From Cricetomys ansorgei (lineage: Eukaryota; Chordata; Mammalia; Rodentia; Nesomyidae): DNA of 64,000 nt. Positions 21,203-34,700 of this stretch are shown one piece after another. Under the pieces are notes generated by a model, which was not told the origin of the DNA, searched no databases, and saw only the letters and a program-made list of their open reading frames with translations. A program made the translations under genes and the position numbers. The stretch lies in contig JAMJFZ010001758.1 of assembly GCA_026225945.1 (NCBI GenBank), positions 38,166 through 102,165 on the forward strand, written 5' to 3'. Each line of letters starts with the position of its first letter. Positions within the stretch are counted from its first letter, which is position 1.

Positions 21203-24200
21203 CAGCACACAAGCACACACACACAGCGCACACACACACAGCACACACACACACAGCACACACAGTACACACACAGCACACACACACACAGCACACACAC
21301 ACAGCACACACAGTACACACACAGTACACACACACACAGCACACACAGTACACACACATATACACACACATACACACACACAGTAACACACAAGCACACA
21401 CAGTACACACACACCACACACATACACACACAGTACACACAGCACACACACACAGCACACACACACACAACACAGTACACACATAGCACACACACACAGC
21501 ACACACACACAGTACACACACAGCACACACACACACATAGCACACACACACAGTACACACACAGCACACACACATACACAGCACACATAGCACACACACA
21601 CAGCACACACACACAGCACACACAGTACACACACAGCACACACACACACAGTACACACACAGCACACACACACATAGCACACACACACAGCACACACACA
21701 GCACATACACATACACAGCACACATAGCACACACACACAGTACACACACAGCACACACACATACACAGCACACATAGCACACACACACAGTACACACACA
21801 GCACACACACACATAGCACACACACACAGTACACACACACACAGCACACAGCACAACACTCCCCTGCCCACCAAAAGTTAAAATCTCCTTTCTGTGACCT
21901 GATAGATCTATATGACCTGCCTCTGTGGACTCTGGGCCCCACCTCTTGCTCTTCTCCCTTCAGCTGTGTCCTCATGCTCTCCAGTCCCCTACTCTGTCTC
22001 CACAGCTGGGCACATTCATAGCACTGAGCCTGCATGCATACTGTTCCTGCCTCCTGCAAAGCTCTTCCTGCGGGCACACCCCACTCCCTCCAGGCCTGTG
22101 CTCAAAAGAGCCTCGACAAAGCCTTCCCAAAAGGCAAGTCCTTTCTTGGTCACCTCCCACAATCCTTGGCTTCAGTTCAGTTTGAGTTGGGAAGCTCAAC
22201 AGGCCTCAGGATTTGCAGATCTCAGACTCTCACCATAGCTAACTTCTCTCCTTTCTAGCAGAAAAACTATGACAACAAAGCAGAAGGAGTTGTCAGTGTG
22301 GGCTGAGAAAAAGCACCCAGGTAAGACTCTGCGGATGGCCTGGTACTCTGGGCGTTGGTGCCAAGAAAACAGAGTTTCTACCTCTGCAATGGCAGGTGAT
22401 CTTAGGCACATTATGAAATTATCCCAATGTATAAAATGAGAATAATAGTAATTCTTAAGAGCAAGGCGTTTTTGAGGATTAAATAAAGATACAGTGTGTT
22501 AGCTGGCGTATTTGTTGCTTTGACCAAATGCCTACTGCACTGAAGGACTGGCGCATTTGGGTCCATGATTTCTGAGGCCAGGAAGTCTGTCTTGCCAGGA
22601 AGGAATGGCAGCCGGAGTCTGAGGCAGCTGGTCATACTGTGTCCACATTCAGGAAGCTTCGGGGTGGATGCTGATGCTCAGCTTGCTTTCTCCTTTTTCC
22701 CTTTTCCCCGGCTTATAGTACAGTGCCATCCACATTCAGGGTGGGTTTTCTCGCCTCGGTTAAATGTGTCTCCAGAAACCCCTTCAAGTACACATACAGA
22801 GGTGCGTCTCCTAGGTGATGACAAATCCAGGCAAGCTGACAATAAAGATGAGCATCTTGCCCCACATCCCACGGGAGTCTGCTCTTTGTTCTTTTTCTTT
22901 TGTGCCTTCCTCCTTGGGAGGTAATTAATGGGCAGAGCTCTCAGCTGAGGGATGAGTCCTGGTGTCAGTTTTAACACGTAGGCCTGATGTCTAAAGCACT
23001 GAATATATTTCCTTTTAAAATCAGCGATCCACACAGATGATTGATAGGTTCTAAGGTCAGTCCACAAAAGCCTTTCTGACACACAGTGCATGTAAATACA
23101 CTTCCATGACATACAGCCATGTGCTAGCCATAGCCTAAAACATGTCCCCACTCTAGGGGCATTGAAACAAAAGTCCCAATACGGAATGCTACAAACAAGA
23201 TCTCCCCAACAATAACAATGACATTAAAAATACTCAGCCTGTCAGTATACAAGGCTGCGTTTCATTCTATTGTATGGATTAAACCCTCACGTTTACCCTT
23301 TGGTTGTTCAAGAGCATCTTTACTTTAGACATAACGAAACTAGGCTCCAGAGCTAGGGGCTGTAAGATAGCACTGAGCCTAGTTTTATCTAGTTTCAGTG
23401 CCATTAGCCTCTGAGAAAGTGACCAGGGTCACATTTGCCCTGTTCCCCATCTTTAGGGAGCCCTCCCAAGGCCTGAGGGAGCTGTAGCCAAGATCTGAGC
23501 CCAGTCGGTCTGGCTGCAGAGCTAGCATGTGTAAAGGCCCAAGGTAAAAACAAGCATGGCGTGGGGAAGCCAAGGACACCGGGAACCCTGCGTACAGAAA
23601 GCTTGCCTTCGCTGGAAAGAAAGGAGAAGTCTTTATTTTCAGACATAAGTAGCTGGAGGTCAGTGTGCACAGGCACAAGCTAAGATCTGTTCGTGTTTCA
23701 CTTTTGTATTTCAAGCAAATCCCCAACCCCCCCTCTCCCCCACTAATTATTAATGGAACATTTTTAAAAACAAGTTCTTTGGAAAGGGTGAAGTTGGAGT
23801 TTTATGTTGGAGACACTTCAAGGAAACCAAGTTGGGGTAGGGGAAGAAGAAAGATGGGAGAAGAAAGCGTGTTCTCACTTGAGTCTGGGGTAGGACAGAG
23901 AGACATTGGCCTGGCAGAAGTGGGAGGAGAGATCTGTATGAGGCATGTGTGAGGCATGTCTGCATGTACACATGTTGAGTTAATGTCTGGATGTGCTGAA
24001 TGGTGGAGACAGCTATCAGTACAGTCCAGGATCTCTAAATAGAACGTGATGACTGCCAATTGATCTTCCCCACAGGCAGGTACCTTTTAATAACCTCCCT
24101 CTCCACCTCTAGTCCAGGAATATGAAGTGCTGCTTCAGATGGCTTACAGAGATCCCGCAGAGAAGAAGAGAACTGAAGAGATATTTCTGAAGCTCTTGAA

Positions 24201-27200
24201 ATCCCCATCACCGTGTTTGCACAGTCCCACTAGGCTCATCAGAGTGAAGGCCACCACATGTAAATGAGCTTTCTGGTATCTGGGAGTATAAACAAAACAG
24301 GAGAGGGGCAGGTCAGGTAGGTAGATCATGCTATAAAAAGGGATCATTTCACACAAGCTCTGTGTCATTGAGAACTCACGTTTCTTCTACATGCAACATA
24401 CCCATTGCATGTTGGCAAGGGGACTATGTCTGTGGCCATCCCTCAGGTACCAGCTGATGGATGAGATCCTACTTCAAATGTACCCATTCCGAGCAACAAG
24501 GACATGAAACTCTGGAGACCTTTACACAGGCTTCCTTCACAATGACTTCCTTTGGCTGAGAATGGACAGGCACTAATTCTGCTCCTATTTTAATGGCCAG
24601 AGTTTATTCTGTGACTCCATTCAGTCTCATGAGGCCAGGCTATGAAGTCTCACTGAGTGTCTTGAAGACACCAAGAAGTATTTGGTAATTCAAGCCGAAA
24701 AAATGGTTCCCAGAGAAGTTTAATGACTTGGCTAAAGTTGGGAGTCTCAGGGTTTAGATTGCCACCACCAACAGGAGCAGGGAACCGAATAGAAGCACAA
24801 ATTCTTCTGTCCATCTCAGACTTGTTGGATTAGAAACTCAGGGGTGAAATGCTTCAGGGGTTCCCAAAGAATGGTTAAGTTCAACAAACACATACTACAC
24901 ACTTCTATGCACATTTTGCAAACATATCCTGGACACCCCCCCCCCCAACCACCACCATTCTGTTTAGAAGGAAGGACTTCTGATGGGTATGTCAGGCCCG
25001 ATACAAAATAATGAATGTATAACATTAACTGATAAAAGTTTTCATCATGTGCCTCACCCAAAAAATTATGTTGGTTTTCTAAATTTTTAAACATTTAAAA
25101 CTTTTCTGTGCACAAGCAGTTTCTTTGCATGTATGTATGTGCACTCTGTGCATGCTTGGTACCCGAGGAAGACAGAAGAGAGCTTCGGATCTCCTGGAAC
25201 TGGAGTTCTAGATGCCTATGAGCCATCCCATGGAGGCTAGTAACCAATCCAGGTCCCCTGTGGAGCAGCACGATGCTCTTAAACACTGAGCCATGTCCCC
25301 CCAGACCTTAAAGGTTTCCCTTGGAGTGCCAATATGGGGCCGGATGGTGACTCAAATGAGATAGTGGCCAAGTTTAGAACCCTTTCAATAACTTTATGTC
25401 ACAACTATCCTCTTCAGCCTTTCTCTTCCATCGCAATGGATTCCCGTGGGATCTATAGCCTTGTTGAGGATGCTAAACCCAGCCATTTGGGTTTTATCTT
25501 TGCTGTTACTTTCACACCAACCTCACAGTCTATGAAGTTGGACATTTCTGTATCTTAATCACATTTTCCATCCCTCCAGCTTCTGCTGAGAAATCCTTGG
25601 TTCTGGTCCAAGTCAGAGCCAAGAACTGAGCAGACGTCAATTTGGAAAACGAATACAGTGAAGGCGTGTTGTATCTCTTTTTCTATATGTAGACTGCAGG
25701 AGCCTAAAGGGGCTCGTGGAGTGTGCCTGTGAAGACGGCTATATGTGGTTTCCTCCCTCCTGCCTGGATCCCCAGAACTGCTACCTTAATACAACTGGAC
25801 CCCTCCCAAGCTGTAATTGTCCTCTCAAAGGCCTCAGCCAGAGTGTTAATTTCTGTGAGAGAGCAAGTAAGTACCTCTGGGCTGGGATACTCTCATGCCA
25901 GCGTGCGTCAGGGACAGAGCTGTAGTTCTTTGCCTGGCTGAGGGCAGCTGAGGCTGAAGGGCAGTGGTGGGGGGGAAGGTGGCTTAATTTGTCTAGACCC
26001 AGTAAGAGCTTCCTAAATGCGGCAGATTCCAAACCACAAGCTGATGTTGGAATGCCATTTCCACCTCTAGGTGCATGCAGCTCAGCTCTGCGCTCGAAGG
26101 ATTCTACTGAGATTTAGAAAGATGCATTAACACCGAGTGGGCTACTGCTGGAATCGGAAAATTTTCTTTCTCCATTTTCTCTTCTTTACCATCATCAATT
26201 CTAGATGTGTGAATGGGGGAGGAACACTTAATGATCATATAACGGCCTGCTCTGGGTTGCAACAAAAATAAACTTAGTCTCACAGAGAGATCGAGAGAGA
26301 GAAAGAGAAAGACATTAGGCTGTCTTTCACGCATATATGTATATGTATATGATGTGTATGTATATACACACACACACACATATATATACAGATATACACA
26401 CGCACACACACACACATACACACAGTATATAACCTAAGTTATATGCAGGGAGCCGCTGTTTACTTAAGCTTCTGTTTTATAAGCATGAGATGGGCCTAGT
26501 GGCATGGACCCCAGGCATTAATGGACCCTAAGAAAATTTGCCCAACCAAGTGTGGTGACTCACATCTGTACTCCTAACATTCAGGAGACAGGGGCAAGAG
26601 CATTGCTCTGAGATTGAGGCCAGCTTGGATGGCTTGGTGAGTTCTAGGACAGTCTAGACTGTATGCAAAGAAGGAGGAGGGAGAAAAACAGAAGGAAGAG
26701 GAAGAGGAAGAGGAAGAGGAGGAGGAGGAGATTCTTCAAAGACTACTCTAGTCATCTTGAAGCTCTGGATTTTAGATCTGAGGAAAGACTGAGGAAGAAC
26801 TAGAAATAGTCCAGCTTGACTGGGCATACCTGGTTCCCTTTCCCAGGACCACAGCAATTCACGTTATGGCATCATGTATCTGTTAAGGACCAACTTCATG
26901 TCTGGTTCCAGAGAAAACCCTTGGGGTGGCCATAAAGGGTTTGCCTTGCTATGCAGAAATTATCAGGCCAGTGGGGAGATGGGGTTGGGTTGTAATAGAA
27001 GAAAGAAAAGAAGGCAATTTCTTCAACAAATGCCAATGAAAGCTCACATTTTGGAAGATGGCCCATTTCTGATCCATCTACAAGAAATGGAAGACTCAGA
27101 CAGGCTTTGTGCTCATGAGGGACTTCCCACAGTATTACAGAGATAAATACAGCCAGATAGAGAAAAGAAGAGCTGGATTTTAGAGGTAGAAAGAATTTGT

Positions 27201-27621
27201 ATTTGGGAACCAGAGAAGGACTTCCAGAGCAGCTGACGATTAGGTCCTGAATGAAGAATGAACCAGAGTTGTCCACAGAGAGACCATCTCTGCACAGATG
27301 AGCACTATCCCTGAGCTAGTAAGCATGGAGCTTGTAGGAATTAGCAAACAAGAGCTTTAAAGTTGTATTGGGGCTAGGGAGATAGCCCAGTCAGTAAGGA
27401 GCTTGGTGTGCAAGCTTGAAGACCCAAGACTGGATCTTTAGCTGGGCACAGTGGTACATGCCTGTTAATCTCAGAGCTGGAGAAGTAGAGACTGAAGAAT
27501 CCCTGGGCTCTCTGGCCAGTTCATCTACCTGAACCAGTGAGCTCCAGGTTCAGTGAGACACCCTAATTCAAAAAATAAGGTAGAGAATAATCAAGAAAGA
27601 CACCAGATATCACATCTCTGT

Positions 27622-27659
<38 letters not shown>

Positions 27660-28472
27660 TCAGTGTTGAGTGGCTTTTCTTGACCACTAGAACTTTCCAA
27701 TGACTTAAAAATTTACCACTGAGAACTCTGGCTTTCATTCTTCCCTTTATTATTTTAATGAATATATTTTGTGAAAATAAACAGAAATACCTACGATGGG
27801 TTCTGAATTGTACTCCCATAATTTTATGCTGCTGATAAGATCAAGTTAGAAATTTATTGTATCTAAAGACTTCCTCTCCCCTCCAACCCCCCCCCATTTC
27901 CCACAGAGGTTTGGGGCACTTTTAAGATTGAAGAAGAATTTACCAACGACCTTTGGAATTCATCGTCTGCTGTATACGCCAACTACACAACTGAAATAGA
28001 AAACCAAGTAAGCACTATTTATAATGTAAGGATTTTCTTTCTATCCGCAAGTTCAGACGCTTTTCAACTCAGAACATGCATTTAATACGTGTTTTATATG
28101 TGTGAATAGTTGTATATAGGGAACACCCACGTGTGTGCTGTGTGCACATGTGGTAACAGAGAAAAACAGCCTCAAATGTTGTATTTTGTTCCCCTCCTTT
28201 TGTCCCCTCCCCTTCCTTTTAGACAGGTGCTTTCTTTGACGTGGGGCTCACCACTTCATCTGGGCTGACTAGTTAGTCTGTATGATCTCCCTGTCTCCAC
28301 CTCCCCTGTGCTGGGATTGTAAGCATGTGCCATCACATCTGGATTGGTTTTTTTAAATATGTGTCCTGGGGCTCAAACTCAGGTCTTCATGTGAGACAAG
28401 TGGTTTACTGACTGAACTAATACCCTAGCTCCTTAACAACATATTTTTATAAAAGAATTGTTTAATTTTAAA

Positions 28473-28514
<42 letters not shown>

Positions 28515-30076
28515 ATATGTATATGCATGTATGAGTGCACTTGCCTTCAGTGTCCAGAAGAGGGCGTCAGAACTCCTGGAGTTAGACTTTTAGGTGGCTG
28601 TGACTCACTCAATGTGGACATTGGGAACAAAGAACTCAGGTTCTCTGCATGCTCCTGACTGCTGAGCCATCTCCTCCATCCCTTAATATGTACTAATTAC
28701 TTATTTTTGATGAGTTCTTAGAGAGCCACTATTTACTCTGCCCACAGTGGATGTCCCCTGAGCATTTTCCTGTGATTTTATCAGTTGTCCTCCCCATTGT
28801 CTTGCGTTTGGTTTTGCTTACTTCTTTGAATACTATACTAAGGATTCTTGACTATTTTTTTTATTGCGCATAATAAATTATCAGGACCTAAGCTCGACTG
28901 TCAGCATTTTAGTTTGTCTTGCAAAGAAGCATCTCTTAGAAACTGAAGATGAACCGAACAAAACTTACTTCGTGGCAAAGTCATGCAAGAACTAGACTAG
29001 TCTGCACGTGCCTCTGTCGAGGAAGAGAACATATATCTGGGTACATTCATTGTATTACTTAGTATTCTACCCCCCACCAGCACCCTGTCTTTTGTGTGCA
29101 TATGTGATGGCCGGAGATAGATGTCAAATACCTTCCACTTAAAGGTGTCTGTGCATTATCAGTGTTGTTATTAGTTTGAGACAAGGTCTCCCACTGGACT
29201 CAGGACTCACCATTTGTCTACACTGGGTGACCAAAAAGCTCTGAGAGCCACCTGTCTCTATTTCCCAGCACTAGGATTACAGTTGTATGTGGTCATCCTC
29301 CATTTACAGAAGTGTTAGGAATCTGAACTCAAGTCCTCATGACTGTGTGGCAACCACTTTTCTGACAAGGCCATCTCACCAGCCTCTGATCATTCACTCT
29401 TTATTAGCATCCTCAAAAGTAAATTGTGTGTACGTGTGTGTGTATGTGTGTGTGTGTGTGTGTATTCTCAATTGTTATTTTAACTCTATTTGTTATGTCC
29501 TAAAACTTCTTCCCATGGTCCCGTCTTCCTTTGCTCATCTGCTATTGGTTAATTTATTATTTGCATCTATATTTTGCTCCAATGTCTTTTTGAAATGTGA
29601 TGACAAACATTGCAAAATTGCCTTTTGTTTTCTTCCTAAGCTTAAAGAAGCATACAGAGGAATCCCTGGTTTTGAGTCAGTTCGGGTCACCCAATTTCGG
29701 TAAGTCACATCTGGTCTTAGAAAGGCTGCTCTAAAATTCTGCACTGGCCTTGAGAATAGCCAGTGATATTCCTGCTGCTCTTGACAGGATCGTAAAATCA
29801 GTGCTAGGAAGATAGGTCATTCATACAAGCCTGAGTTCTTGAGTCTGACCCCAGAGCCCACACGTACTTCCAGTGTCAGGGACGTAGAGATGGGGGATCC
29901 CTGGGGCTTACTGGCCAGGTAGACTCACCTAACTGGTGAGATCCAGGCCACAGAGAGATCTTGTCTCCAAAGATGTAGATAGCATTCCTAATGACAACTC
30001 AAGGTTATCTTCTGGCCCCCACATACAAGTGTAAACATTCATGTGCACATGGGCACACACATACACTCATGCACAG

Positions 30077-30124
<48 letters not shown>

Positions 30125-31755
30125 TTAAAAACAAAGAATTGTAAGCACATGGGAATAAGGTAGGACCCTGAGAGAAGCTGGAGACCACGGTGTTCAGGTC
30201 CAGGAAGGGGTTGGCATGAGGGATGTGGGTGCAGAGGGGTGAACATTTTCCTGCCACAGTAGACATGATGCTGTATGATTTGAAGGCAGGATGGGAACCT
30301 TGGGTAAAATATCCCTCTGTGTGGAGATCAAGCATAAACTATGCTTCACAACTCGGAAGTCATTGTCCACAGCAAATAAAGAGATATTTAGTAAATTAGC
30401 CTTTTGTTTATGATTCAATTCAGAGTTATTTGGCGTTGAGCATTTGTGACTCAATTGCCAACTACTTGGAGTCTGCTTGCTGGAGGAAGTAGCTTAGAGG
30501 TCAGAGAACTTGACCCATTATTTTTCCATGGTTAATTTCAAACCAGTCATAGGAAATGTTCAACAACACTTGCTATAAATATATTCTTATTCCATAAAGT
30601 CCTTTAGAAAGTCTCACAGGAATACTTTTCTTTAAAAGCCAACACGGAGAAGAACGCTGTTTCCCTTTTCTTATATTGAATCTGTATGATAGATCCTTTT
30701 GCTTTTTTTTTTCCTATCTTTGCTGTCAGTGAACTACTAGAGGAAACCGTGATCCGATTCCAATCATTTTCACATTCAAAAACCGAAAAAACAGCCAGGC
30801 GTGGTGGTGCATGCTTGTACTCCTAGTGCTTGCCGAGTAGAGGCAGGGGGATTGCCATCATGCCATTATTGACCTAAAGTACAAAGGGAATTCCTTACAA
30901 AGTTAGCCTGGGTTACACAGGGAGACCCTGTCTCAAAACAAAACAAAAGAGACAAAAATAGTTGGGGAGCACTCCAGGGTGGGTCATACCAAGGCAAACA
31001 CATCAAGGGTTTGCATTTTGGAGCATCAGACGTTCGTTTCAATTACTGTTTTCCTAACTTGGCAATTCTTTCATCTTTAAACTTTTGGCAGCTGGGGTCT
31101 GAAGAGAAGCCTCAGCCATAAAGATATACTGGAGTTCTGAAGGACTTGAGTTAGGGTCCCAGCACCCACATCAGGTGGTTCACAACCAGCTGTAACTCTA
31201 GCTCCAGGGGGTTTGACAGCCTCGCTTGGCTCCCTGAGACTTGTATTCATGTGTACACACACACACTCTTCCATGTACACATAATAAAAAAATAAAAAAT
31301 AATTAAAGTTTTTATTTAAACTTTATTATAAAAGCATCTAAAAATAAAGATCTCTTTAAAGAAAGAAAATATATAACATTAAGACAGAGATAGTTGGGCT
31401 AGGGGAGCTCACACCCGTGGTCTCAGCACTTAGGAAACTGAGGTAAGGGGATGGCTGGAAGATCCAAGCCAGCCTGGGTTCCGCGGTGACTTCTAGGCCA
31501 GCATGGCCGATAGAGTGAGACCTCGTCTTGAAACACCATACAAAAGAGTAAAGGTAACTCAGAGCTGATCTCATAGTTTAACCACAGGACTCATTTAACC
31601 AAAGTGTGTGTTCTCACGTGTTCTTTGTGGCTTCAGACACCCTCTGTGTCTCTGCGGTTTCCACCTCTGTCACCTGGGCTTGACCTCTCCCCTGAATTCC
31701 ACATGTCAGTCACCAACTTGGCATCTCTGCTCTCTCTTCCAGTGGCCATGACAAA

Positions 31756-31786
<31 letters not shown>

Positions 31787-34700
31787 CTGTGTGTGTGTGT
31801 GTGTCCCCAGCCCACCTATTTATTCCTGGCCAGTTAGTTACCTTCGCCACCATCTTCTCACCTGTACTTCCAGTTGCGGTCTCAAGCCTTGGGCTCTGCT
31901 CTCAGTTACTTTCTGAAGTGTAATGGATACATCATGCTGTACCCAGATTGTCAGTGTATGGTTCCATCAGCTCTGACCAAATGCACACAGCCCATCCTGC
32001 CCAGACAGAACTTCTCCAGTATCGCCGATTCCTCCAGTTCCTCTCTAGTCAATGTCCACTCAATGTCTGAGCCCTGCTTCCCTAGATTCGTTTGACATGC
32101 TCTAGAATGTCATGTGAAATGGAACGCTGGTTTGTTTTCTTACCAGGCTTCTATCACTCAGCAGGAAAGTCCTCGCAGGTCATTCCTGTTTGTCTCGGCA
32201 GCTGGGAGTTCCTCGTTTTTATTCCATAGTGTAAATTTAATTTTGATCCCATTCTGTGATGTTACTCTTAATTGGCTTTTTTGTCTTCTATGTCCCAATA
32301 GCAAGTCCATCAAATATATCTTCAATCTAAACGTTTCCATGTAAATGCTATCAACTAGTTCAAGCCAACCACCTCTTTGCTCATCTTCCTGCTTTCTTTA
32401 ATTTTTTGAGCTTGTTTCATTTTTCCTGTGTGTGTGTATGTGTGTGTGTGCATAGAAAATACACTCACATGAGTGCAGTGGAGGCAAGTGGAGGAGGATG
32501 TCAGATATCTTGTTCTCTTCCTCATTCCCTTGAGTCAAGGTGTCTCACCGAACCTAGGGCTAGGCTGGCAGCCAGCAAGCCCTAGGAACCCTTGTGTCTC
32601 CACCCATAGTGCTGGGTTACGGGTATGTATTTGGACAAACCTGGCTTCTATGTAGCTACTGGGGATTTGAACTCGGGTCCTCAGGCTTGCACGGTGAGTG
32701 CTCTTATTCACTGAGCCGTCTCCCTATGCCCTCAGTTTGTTTCTTGTACAGTAGCCAGAGTGGCGACCAACCTCAACATGATGTACAGTAATTGTATGGA
32801 ATTTTAATATAGAGTAAAATTGTGTATGTGTGTGTGGTGCCCCTTTTCCCCTCAGTGATAGACTGTTACCTGGGAGGGTGAGCAAAACGTGCATGCAATT
32901 GAATATGCACATCGGCATGCCTGCATACATGTGCATGCACGTGTGTACATATATATGTATATGCATACAAGTGTGTGTGGCGTGTGTGGTGTGTGTGTGT
33001 AGGAGCGTTGCATATTTTTTATCTCCACGAAGGCACATACCTGTGGACTCCATGCTATGAATTTACAGACTTACCCTGAGGGACTATATGAAGTGACACT
33101 GAATCTCTATTTTCTTCCCACATCCTCCCTGCAGAGAAGGAAGCATCATTGCTGGCTTTGAAGTGACTGGCTCCGGTAGCACAGCTGAGCTCCTGTCCGC
33201 CATCAAACAGGTGGCTGAAAAGGCACTGGCAGCCCTGGGAAAGCGGTTTCGAGTAGCCGAGAACTCTTTCCGAGTGTTCGGGAGAGGTAACGCTGGATTC
33301 CCATCTTTGCTTCAGTCTCTCATTAGCCATGCATGGCGTCCTCTGAAAGTAGGTGGCAGGTATCTATTTCCAATTGTCCTGAAACCCACTTTCAGTAGAA
33401 ACTGGCAGTTTCCTCCCTCCCACACAAACGCTGTACAACTCAACCCCAGCCGACTCTCAGATAGTTACTAATTGGAGATCTGAGCATCTCTGGTCATCAT
33501 CCCGGAACACTGACCTCACTACAGGCTCTGATGGGAACGACTCAGCAATGTTTTACTGGTATACGCATTGGAAAAGCCTTGGAGCTGACAGTAGCTTTAA
33601 ATAACCATCCAAAGACCCAAGGGGAAAATCCACATACCTGTCTCTCTCTACATTAAAATATATATATATATATATATCATCTTAGTTCATTTCCTCTTGG
33701 TGAGGCAAAATACCCTGATAAAAGTGAAGTAAGGGAGAGAGGGTTTATTTGCCTCACAATTCCAGGTAACAAGGCCACAGGCATTGGAAGCAGCTAGTCA
33801 CATGCACAATCCAGGTCCAGGTTCCAGCCCGTGAAATGGAGGTACCTACAGTCAGGGTGGGTCTTCCTACCTCAGTTAACCCAGTTAAGAAAATCCACCG
33901 CAGACGTGCCCATGCATGACCTAGACAAGCCTCACTGAGACTCCCCTCCCAAGTAGCTCTACATTGTGTCTAGTTGATGCTGATGATTAAAACACACCAT
34001 CACGGCCAGGCTGTGGAGGCACCTGCCTTGAGTCCCCCAGCACTCGGGAGGCAGAGGCAGGTAGATCTGTGAGTTCAAGGCCAGCCTGGTCTACAGCCTG
34101 AGTTCCAGGACAGCCAGGGTTTGTCTCGACAAACCACAAACACAAGAAACAAACCACATCATCACAAACTTTTCTCTTTTCTTCTCTCTCTCCCCTCCCC
34201 CTCTGCACTCTGTCTCTGTCCTGAGAGGGAGTCTCTGTCTCTGTAGCTCAGACTGGCTTCCAATTTTCAAGCCTCCAGTCCCCACACTTCTGAGTCTTGG
34301 GATTATGGATGTGCATGACTATGCCTAATATCTTTGACTTTTTAATTAAACACATAGCAATCATGTACATTTATGGGATGATCCTGTACTATTTTAATAG
34401 TTACTGGCATTGTGTAATGATGTAATTAGCATGTCTGTCACATCAAACATTTGTGATTTCTTTGCAATGGGTACAGTCACCATCCCCCTCCCAGCTCCTT
34501 TGAAATATACCCTACCCTTCAGTCCCTGAGAAGGATGATTTTTGTTACCTGTGTCAAGATAGTAAGACTAGAGGATATTATGTTAAATAAAGTAAGCCAG
34601 ACACAGAAAGACCAACACTGTGCCTCACTCATGCATGGAATCCCAAAGAATCTATTTATCTCATTGATGCTGAGACATGGCATAGGGTCCCCAGTGACTA

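Noticed and set aside
21170..21857. CRISPR-like regular repeats
   Set aside because: Dinucleotide-based array without distinct spacers, in a mammalian intron.
21076..22077. 333-codon minus-strand open frame and overlapping frames of 246 and 232 codons
   Set aside because: They translate the CA/TG array into Cys/Val strings. Low complexity, no splice context, and open in all frames because the repeat lacks stops.
22678..23151. 157-codon minus-strand frame near exon 2
   Set aside because: Partly inside a rodent interspersed repeat and without any domain.
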